From Bacteroidales bacterium (GTDB lineage: Bacteria > Bacteroidota > Bacteroidia > Bacteroidales > JAADJA01), in contig JAOZLR010000057.1 in NCBI GenBank assembly GCA_029934735.1, positions 1-11,343 on the forward strand: a DNA stretch of 11,343 nucleotides. The letters are read 5' to 3'. The notes under the pieces were generated by a model. The model searched no databases, was not told the origin of the DNA, and saw only the letters and a program-made list of their open reading frames with translations. Each line of letters opens with the position of its first letter. Positions within the stretch are counted from its first letter, which is position 1. The translations under genes were made by a program, and so were the position numbers. Positions 6,830 through 11,343 of this stretch are shown one piece after another.

Positions 6830-8170
6830 ATGAAAAAAACCTTATTTCTCACAGCATTTCTTTTTTATTTTATACTTTCCAATGCCCAATGGCAGGTAGT
6901 TACGCAAGATATCGGCAATGGGGTATCGGCCCGTACTGATATTGAGATTGCCCCTGACGGAAGTATTTACATAGGCTATTTGTCGTATGGGGGTGGTGCT
7001 TATCATGGCATAGTAAAAAAGTATACAGGTTCAGATTGGGAAATGGTAGGTGGCAGCATTTTTGAAATGACTACCTTTTGGCGTTTCGATTTGGAGATTG
7101 ATTCAGAAGGAACTTTATACATTGCCTATAATGACGAGTCGAGCGGGGAAAGAAAAATGTCGGTAAGTAAATTTACCGGTTCCGATTGGAAACTGGTGGG
7201 TACTCAGGGTTTTTCTGCTGGAGAAATCCAATTTCCACAAATGGCTTTCGATAATAACAATACCCCTTTTGTTGTTTATCGTGATTTTGCAAATGCACAT
7301 GGTGCAACAGTTCAAAAATTCAATGGTTCCGATTGGGAGCTTGTTGGTGATGCCGGTTTTACTGCTGGTGGTGCATGGTGCACTTCCATTATCCTCGACC
7401 AGAATAATGTGCCTTATGTTGCTTTTCAGGATTGGACTGTTGGGCAAAAAATGAGCGTAACCAGATTTGTTAATGAACAATGGGAATTAGTTGGCACTGC
7501 CGGATTTTCAATCGGCGAGGCCTGGGAACCGGATATTAAAATAGATGCTAACAATGTGCTTTATGTTGTTTACGACGACCAGGGAGACAATGATAATTCC
7601 TATTTGAAAAAATGGAACGAAAGCCAATGGAAAATGGTAGGGGGTGGAAGCATATCTGATAATGCCGGACTGGACCCCAATTTTGTTTTCGATAGTGAAA
7701 ACGACGTTTACGTTGTCTTTCAGGATTACGATGTTTCGCAAGCACCTGCAAGTGTGAAAAAACTGGTTAACAATAACTGGGAATATCTTGGTGAAGCAGG
7801 ATTTGCAGCAACAAACTGCCAATACACTTCCATTGCCATTGATGGCAGCGGATCAATCTTCATTGCTTATGTGGAAATGTATAACGGGCAGTTATTAATT
7901 GTTGCTGAATATCCGCAGGAAATTACTGATGTTGAAACGCAGACTTCTTCAAATATTAGCATTTATCCAAATCCAACAAAATCGATTATCAATATTCAAA
8001 TGGGTGATTATTCGATACATCCTGAAATAATTATAACGGATATGACCGGAAAAACGATTATCAGAACAGATAATTTCAAAATTGATTTGAGCGGAAAGGA
8101 AAAGGGGTTTTATATTGTTACCATATTGAATAAAGAAAGTATTGTTAGAAAAAAAATTGTTTTGAATTAG
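6830..8170 (+). CDS. T9SS-secreted propeller protein with seven W-x-x-V-G units
   Basis: The protein has 446 residues. Residues 1-19 form a signal peptide ending SNA. The body is an internal repeat of 49-50 residues. Each unit has a strand such as IxxDxNNxxYVxYxD, then VxKFxGSDWExVG and a Gly-rich loop such as AGFxxG. The key tryptophans fall at 21, 70, 120, 169, 218, 267 and 317. The N-terminal W21 stands alone and can close the last unit (about 334-362), which predicts a seven-bladed beta-propeller. I do not recognise a named family for this repeat. Residues about 375-446 are a T9SS type A sorting domain (YPNP at 379-382, ending KKIVLN). It lies 48 bp after the response regulator and 31 bp before another cargo gene on the same strand, so shared regulation is likely. 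The ligand is unknown. Confidence 0.88.
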   Translation: MKKTLFLTAFLFYFILSNAQWQVVTQDIGNGVSARTDIEIAPDGSIYIGYLSYGGGAYHGIVKKYTGSDWEMVGGSIFEMTTFWRFDLEIDSEGTLYIAYNDESSGERKMSVSKFTGSDWKLVGTQGFSAGEIQFPQMAFDNNNTPFVVYRDFANAHGATVQKFNGSDWELVGDAGFTAGGAWCTSIILDQNNVPYVAFQDWTVGQKMSVTRFVNEQWELVGTAGFSIGEAWEPDIKIDANNVLYVVYDDQGDNDNSYLKKWNESQWKMVGGGSISDNAGLDPNFVFDSENDVYVVFQDYDVSQAPASVKKLVNNNWEYLGEAGFAATNCQYTSIAIDGSGSIFIAYVEMYNGQLLIVAEYPQEITDVETQTSSNISIYPNPTKSIINIQMGDYSIHPEIIITDMTGKTIIRTDNFKIDLSGKEKGFYIVTILNKESIVRKKIVLN

Positions 8171-8201
8171 CTGCCAATGCGATTTTCCAAAAACTGAATT
8201 T

Positions 8202-9872
8202 ATGAACACAACACTCAAAATTGTTTGGCTGACATTCCTGTTAGTAGCATTTCAAAGTAGTTTTAGTCAACAAACATTTACGCCGGTTACATCACAAGTT
8301 GGCATTTCTGTAATTAGCGATAATATGGGTCAGGATTGTGCCTGGGCCGACATTGATAATGATGGTGATTTGGATCTGGCTCTGTCGTACAGCTATCCTG
8401 CCCTGTTTAAAATATACCGCAACGATGACGGAGTTTATACTGATATTACCGCCAGTTCAGGATTAAATAGCATTGCAGCCTCAACAATACTTTGGGCTGA
8501 AATTACAGGTGATGAATTCACTGACTTGTTGACGGCAAGTAATGCTTACAATAATAATGGCGATGGAACTTTTACATCACTCGGCTCAGTAGCCGGTCAC
8601 ACTTCTTCCCTTGCTGATTTTGATAGAGACGGAAATGTTGACATCCTGGATATTTCGCCGCCTTCAATACAATTCGGAAATGGCGAAGGAACTTTTGGAA
8701 ATACATACAGTCTTGCCGCCACCGGCATTATTTCGTCGGTTTGTTTCGATTTTAATAATGATGGCAATATTGATATTTTACTTGGTGCTTCCCAACAAGG
8801 AATAACCAAATTATTCAAAAATAATGGCGATGGAAGTTTTGAAGATGTAACCGCCGGTTCCGGGATTTCATTTTCCAGTGATGTTTATGGTGTATCTGTT
8901 GGTGATATAAACAATGACGGATTATTGGATATTTATTTCGCGCTTCATAAAGGCCAATTAAGCAGCCCCGGAAACGCACTGTTGAAAAACAATGGCGATG
9001 GCACTTTTGCTAATATAACCACCTCATCAGGAGCAATTGGGCAAGCCTCTTCACGTACCGCTAGCTTTGCCGATTACAACAACGATGGTTGGCTCGACAT
9101 AATTGTGGATGACCATTACAAAGGCAATTTCTTATATCGTAACAATGGTGACGAAACTTTTACTGAAGTTGCCGACGAACTAAACATCCGTGATGTCAAT
9201 TCTGGTGTTGGGATTGGTGGCGATTATTTTGGTACTTCCTGGGGCGATTACAATAATGATGGTGCAATTGATTTTTTTGGTTCGGGACACTGGAGTACAC
9301 ACAAACTTTACGAAAACCGGTTCTGTCCCAATAATTTTCTGGTATTAACGCTTGTTGGAACAGAAACGAATAGAGATGCCATTGGTGTTACAGTAACAGT
9401 AAAAACAGGTGAAAACGAAATTACCCAAACAGTAATTGCCGGTGATGGCGGAAATAATTTCAATAGTCTGCCGCTCGAATTCGGACTGGGTCAAAATGCA
9501 AGTATTGAATCTATTGAAATTCACTGGTTCAACAGCGAGCTACAAACCATTACAAATATTGCAGCAAACAGTTTCTTAACAGTTATTGAGGGCGACCCGG
9601 TAAGTATTAACGGATTAAGCATGGATACTTTTACTTGTTATCCCAATCCCTTTAAGAACAATGTTTCTGTGGTATTTAGTAGTACAAACAAATCCAATTT
9701 AAGTTTTGAATTATTTGATATTAATGGGAAATACATTGCCCGTTTTCCGGTTTCTTCCCACGAATCAGAAAAGGGAATGTTCCGCATTAATCTTGAAAAA
9801 TACGAGCTCAATCCGGGTGTCTATCTTCTGAAAGCAGAAACGGGGCAAACAATCAAAATTGTTAGAGAATAA
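8202..9872 (+). CDS. T9SS-secreted FG-GAP/VCBS propeller with ASPIC/UnbV domain (CRTAC1-like)
   Basis: The protein has 556 residues. Residues 1-22 form a signal peptide (cut near SFS). FG-GAP/VCBS repeats carry calcium-binding loops of the type DxNNDGxxD. Six are canonical, starting at 50, 139, 183, 235, 291 and 349, and one at about 100-108 (ITGDEFTD) is degenerate. Together they predict an integrin-alpha-like seven-bladed propeller with about six bound Ca2+. Several blades also hold NNGDGTF-type turns. Residues about 389-463 match the ASPIC/UnbV module (NRDAIGVTVTV, SLPLEFGLG, IESIEIHWF), a combination found in CRTAC1-like proteins. Residues about 476-556 are the T9SS sorting domain (CYPNPF at 479-484). 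A calcium-dependent adhesion or ligand-binding role at the cell surface is inferred. The gene follows its neighbour by 31 bp and no clear terminator was found behind it. Confidence 0.92.
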   Translation: MNTTLKIVWLTFLLVAFQSSFSQQTFTPVTSQVGISVISDNMGQDCAWADIDNDGDLDLALSYSYPALFKIYRNDDGVYTDITASSGLNSIAASTILWAEITGDEFTDLLTASNAYNNNGDGTFTSLGSVAGHTSSLADFDRDGNVDILDISPPSIQFGNGEGTFGNTYSLAATGIISSVCFDFNNDGNIDILLGASQQGITKLFKNNGDGSFEDVTAGSGISFSSDVYGVSVGDINNDGLLDIYFALHKGQLSSPGNALLKNNGDGTFANITTSSGAIGQASSRTASFADYNNDGWLDIIVDDHYKGNFLYRNNGDETFTEVADELNIRDVNSGVGIGGDYFGTSWGDYNNDGAIDFFGSGHWSTHKLYENRFCPNNFLVLTLVGTETNRDAIGVTVTVKTGENEITQTVIAGDGGNNFNSLPLEFGLGQNASIESIEIHWFNSELQTITNIAANSFLTVIEGDPVSINGLSMDTFTCYPNPFKNNVSVVFSSTNKSNLSFELFDINGKYIARFPVSSHESEKGMFRINLEKYELNPGVYLLKAETGQTIKIVRE

Positions 9873-9959
9873 ATATTGTCCGCGCACAAAGGGAATTTCT
9901 TTTTGGAGAATTTATTCTGCAAAGGGTACTGCCACGATTTTAATGGTTACTTTAAAAAA

Positions 9960-9994
9960 CACTCAACACTCAATATGCAATATTCAACAAACAA
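9960..9994 (+). repeat. Degenerate heptad array, CAA type (five units)
   Basis: Five consecutive 7-bp units, CACTCAA, CACTCAA, TATGCAA, TATTCAA and CAAACAA, share a CAA end. The first two are identical. The same word family occurs on the opposite strand at 10127-10161, including an exact TATTCAA. Confidence 0.65.
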
Positions 9995-10073
9995 ATGGTT
10001 TTACCTCAATTTATTCCAGAATCATAGGGAAAGATAATTGTAACAAATTATTTACTTAATTGTTGATGCCAAT

Positions 10074-10104
10074 ATCCAGAAATTCAGATAATTTATAGAT
10101 TCTT
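10074..10104 (+). repeat. Partial decayed copy of the downstream element's core
   Basis: AATTCAGATAA at 10081-10091 is identical to 10310-10320, and AGATTCTT at 10097-10104 is identical to 10324-10331, in the same order and orientation with nearly the same spacing (5 versus 3 bp). The preceding TCCAG/TTCAG is also similar. This looks like a remnant of the element described at 10234-10397. Confidence 0.55.
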
Positions 10105-10126
10105 GTTTACTTTAATTTTTTTTTAC

Positions 10127-10168
10127 TTGCTTATTGTTTATTGAGAGTTGCTTATTGAATATTTATAC
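10127..10168 (-). repeat. Degenerate heptad array, CAA type, inverted orientation
   Basis: On the plus strand the units are TTGCTTA, TTGTTTA, TTGAGAG, TTGCTTA, TTGAATA and TTTATAC. On the minus strand five of them read TAAGCAA, TAAACAA, CTCTCAA, TAAGCAA and TATTCAA, all ending in CAA as in the arrays at 9960-9994 and 237-264. The 10-mer TTGCTTATTG recurs exactly 21 bp (three heptads) apart. Confidence 0.65.
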
Positions 10169-10233
10169 ATACCCACTAAAATACCGGTAGAACCCTGCAA
10201 TGAATGTAGTATCCTGGTATCAGTATCACCTCT

Positions 10234-10397
10234 TGAGACCTTTGCAAAACCTCAGTAAACTGTCTTTCTGAATCCCGAGGCCTCGGGATGTAGAATCTTA
10301 ACATTCAGGAATTCAGATAATAAAGATTCTTCTCCGAAGGAGTCCTTTGGACGCTATCACTCAGAAGGACAAAATTCAATGTTTTACAAAGATCTCA
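10234..10397. mobile_element. MITE-like element with nested inverted repeats
   Basis: This 164-bp non-coding block has 17-bp terminal inverted repeats that match at 15 of 17 positions (10234-10250, containing GAGACCTTTGCAAAAC, against 10381-10397). Nested inside are a second inverted pair, TGTCTTTCTGA (10261-10271) and TCAGAAGGACA (10361-10371), with 10 of 11 matching, and a third perfect pair, AGAATCTT (10292-10299) and AAGATTCT (10323-10330). It also holds a perfect 18-bp palindrome centred on GAGGCCTC (10272-10289) and a small CTCC-GAA-GGAG hairpin (10332-10342). The inner part resembles the widespread TTCTGA...AGAATCT...AGATTCT...TCAGAA dispersed repeats of Bacteroidota genomes, from memory. 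No transposase and no clear target duplication were seen, so it would move only with help from elsewhere. Confidence 0.65.
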
Positions 10398-10473
10398 TTG
10401 TGCCGATCTGATACGTTTCTAAGCCTTTCTGAAAAATAATTTAAAAAATATTAGGAAGTAAAATATTTTGTTC

Positions 10474-10497
10474 TACTTTTGTACGCTCAATGTACAA
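10474..10497 (+). promoter_or_regulatory. Promoter -7 element with overlapping TTGTAC palindrome
   Basis: TACTTTTG (10474-10481) matches TAnnTTTG. It overlaps a perfect inverted repeat, TTGTAC (10479-10484) and GTACAA (10492-10497), with a 7-nt spacer, so the palindrome would cover the predicted transcription start. This is a typical repressor position. GTAC-centred palindromes in front of thiol-peroxidase-type genes suggest a redox-sensing HxlR- or MarR-type regulator, but no regulator gene is visible in the window. Confidence 0.55.
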
Positions 10498-10537
10498 TAC
10501 AATAAGAGTATAATAAAGTAAGTGAATTATAAATTAA

Positions 10538-10543
10538 AAGGAG
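10538..10543 (+). promoter_or_regulatory. Shine-Dalgarno sequence AAGGAG
   Basis: AAGGAG lies 9 nt before the ATG at 10553. It is notable because the other complete genes here lack such a site, as is usual for Bacteroidota. It supports the chosen start. Confidence 0.7.
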
Positions 10544-10552
10544 AAACATATT

Positions 10553-11179
10553 ATGTCAAGAAAATTTGATAAAAGAATAATTGATTTAAAAACACAGAAT
10601 GATGATATAAAGAAGTTCATCAAGCATTCTGACTCATTTATCGAAGCTCAATTAAACCCGGTGATCAGTAAGCAATTTATCGAAAGTGTAAGCCTGGCTA
10701 TTTCGCAGGTAAATGGATGTAAACTATGTAGTTATACCCATGCCAAAAATGCTTTAAAGGCCGGAATGACTGAAGAAGAAGTTGAGTTTTTAATGACGGG
10801 TGAAGGTTTTGATAAAGCACCCAAGGAACAATTGGAAGCATTGTTATACGCACAGCATTACGCCGATACAAAAGGAAACCCTGATAAGGAAGCAACTCAA
10901 AAACTTCTGGCAACTTACGGTGAAGAAAAAACTAAAGATATTATGTCGAGCATATTAATGATGAACTTAACTAATCTGCATGGAAATGTTATGGAAGCAT
11001 TTACATTACGTCTCAAAGGAAAACCGGTTAGTTATAGTAATCTATGGCAGGAAATTGCAGTTTCAATTAATTTCTTCAAAGTAATGCCAGTTATTCTTTA
11101 TAAAATGTTGAAATACAAATTAAAAAGAACAAAAAGAGACAGGAACAATGTAATAATCAGCCAATTTGAAATGGCTTAA
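10553..11179 (+). CDS. AhpD-like/carboxymuconolactone decarboxylase family protein
   Basis: This is a 208-residue protein, predicted cytoplasmic. The signature is NGCKLCSYTHAKNALKAG, which supplies the redox pair Cys56 and Cys59 and His63 (CxxCxxxH), as in AhpD-type alkylhydroperoxidases. In that family the cysteines cycle through a disulfide to reduce peroxides or partner peroxiredoxins. The helical core covers about 30-155. The C-terminal extension (about 160-208) contains a hydrophobic stretch, SINFFKVMPVILY, and a basic segment KYKLKRTKRDR, which might contact the membrane or a partner. The next gene begins 13 bp later and encodes an OsmC-family protein, which supports a peroxide-defence role. 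Expression probably starts at 10474-10497 under palindrome control. The substrate is not known, and the true carboxymuconolactone decarboxylase reaction is unlikely given the CxxC motif. Confidence 0.9.
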   Translation: MSRKFDKRIIDLKTQNDDIKKFIKHSDSFIEAQLNPVISKQFIESVSLAISQVNGCKLCSYTHAKNALKAGMTEEEVEFLMTGEGFDKAPKEQLEALLYAQHYADTKGNPDKEATQKLLATYGEEKTKDIMSSILMMNLTNLHGNVMEAFTLRLKGKPVSYSNLWQEIAVSINFFKVMPVILYKMLKYKLKRTKRDRNNVIISQFEMA

Positions 11180-11192
11180 TTAAAAGAGAAAA

Positions 11193-11343
11193 ATGAAAGA
11201 ACCACTAAACATTTCCATCAACTGGAAAGAAAAAATGCAATTTACTGCAACAAATGATAAATCAGATTATGAAGTTGCCATCGACGTACCGAATAAAGAT
11301 GAAGGCGGAGAGAATAAAGGTACAACTCCAAAACTATTATTCC
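11193..11343 (+). CDS. OsmC/Ohr-family protein, N-terminal part
   Basis: The frame is open from the ATG at 11193 to the window edge and gives 50 residues. The pattern fits the start of OsmC-family proteins: an N-terminal strand with a Trp (SINWKEKMQFTA), a second strand (YEVAIDVP), then a Gly-rich turn and a TTPKLLF segment, equivalent to the GxxPxELLL motif before the first catalytic cysteine. The two catalytic cysteines of the family lie further on and are not in view, so activity cannot be judged. OsmC and Ohr proteins reduce organic hydroperoxides with thiol cofactors. The gene starts 13 bp after the AhpD-like gene and is presumably cotranscribed. A weak AAGAGA lies just upstream. Confidence 0.8.
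   Translation, partial: MKEPLNISINWKEKMQFTATNDKSDYEVAIDVPNKDEGGENKGTTPKLLF

Larger units (their letters stand above)
9873..10552. other. Gene-free region between the cargo genes and the peroxide operon
   Basis: These 680 bp hold no convincing gene. They contain a plus-strand heptad array (9960-9994), a decayed copy of a repeat core (10074-10104), a nine-T run (10116-10124), a minus-strand heptad array (10127-10168), a nested inverted-repeat element (10234-10397), and a promoter with palindrome (10474-10497). An open frame crossing 9859-10059 has no recognisable protein signature. Confidence 0.75.

Noticed and set aside
7115..7822. Two minus-strand frames of 121 and 104 codons opposite the W-x-x-V-G propeller gene
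   Set aside because: They mirror the regular repeat of the real gene and have no domain, signal peptide or promoter.
10034..10051. ATAATT/AATTAT hairpin as a terminator for the 8202-9872 gene
   Set aside because: The stem is only A/T, six pairs long, and no T-run follows it.
9859..10059. A 66-codon plus-strand frame after the FG-GAP gene
   Set aside because: It starts inside the previous gene in another frame and crosses a heptad array. No protein signature or ribosome site is seen.
237..10168. CRISPR array as an explanation of the short repeats
   Set aside because: Units are 7 bp, degenerate and without unique spacers, and no cas genes are present.
10226..10405. Target-site duplication around the MITE-like element
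   Set aside because: Flanks were compared at several possible boundaries (TCT/TTG, CTT/ATT) and no convincing direct repeat was found.

Overview
The window reads as an A+T-rich chromosome segment from a Bacteroidota bacterium. Four predicted secreted proteins end in a type IX secretion system (T9SS) type A sorting domain. Candidate -7 elements fit the Bacteroidota TAnnTTTG consensus, and most starts lack a Shine-Dalgarno sequence. The two-component pair resembles the Bacteroides RprX/RprY family. A Bacteroidales or Marinilabiliales-type environmental lineage is likely, but the sequence alone does not fix the genus.

Layout. (1) 1-179: the C-terminal end of a tyrosine recombinase, with ATTTGAC repeats just behind it. 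(2) 180-394: a short gene-free strip holding a heptad repeat, an 11-C tract and a strong bidirectional terminator. (3) 395-4323, minus strand: two T9SS cargo genes 11 bp apart, a Ycf48-like seven-bladed propeller followed by a beta-helix/PKD protein with Pmp-like GGA/FxxN repeats. (4) 4324-4476: a divergent control region with three copies of a 9-bp motif. (5) 4477-6781, plus strand: a sensor histidine kinase and an OmpR-type response regulator. (6) 6830-9872, plus strand: two more T9SS cargo proteins, a seven-unit W-x-x-V-G propeller and an FG-GAP/VCBS propeller with an ASPIC/UnbV domain. (7) 9873-10552: 680 bp without a gene, holding two heptad arrays in opposite orientation, a nested inverted-repeat element that looks like a MITE, and a promoter with an overlapping palindrome. 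(8) 10553-end: an AhpD-like CxxC protein followed by the start of an OsmC-family protein, probably an organic-peroxide defence operon.

How the parts may work together. The two-component system lies between cargo genes on both sides, and the palindromic motif in the divergent region is well placed to control both directions. A plausible but unproven reading is an envelope or surface sensing unit that controls its own set of exported propeller and beta-helix proteins. The peroxide genes appear to be a separate unit with its own promoter and operator.

The most unusual sequence-level signal is a family of degenerate 7-bp-period repeats, mostly ending in CAA or CA. It appears in three of the non-coding stretches, and in one case it supplies the start codon of the response regulator.
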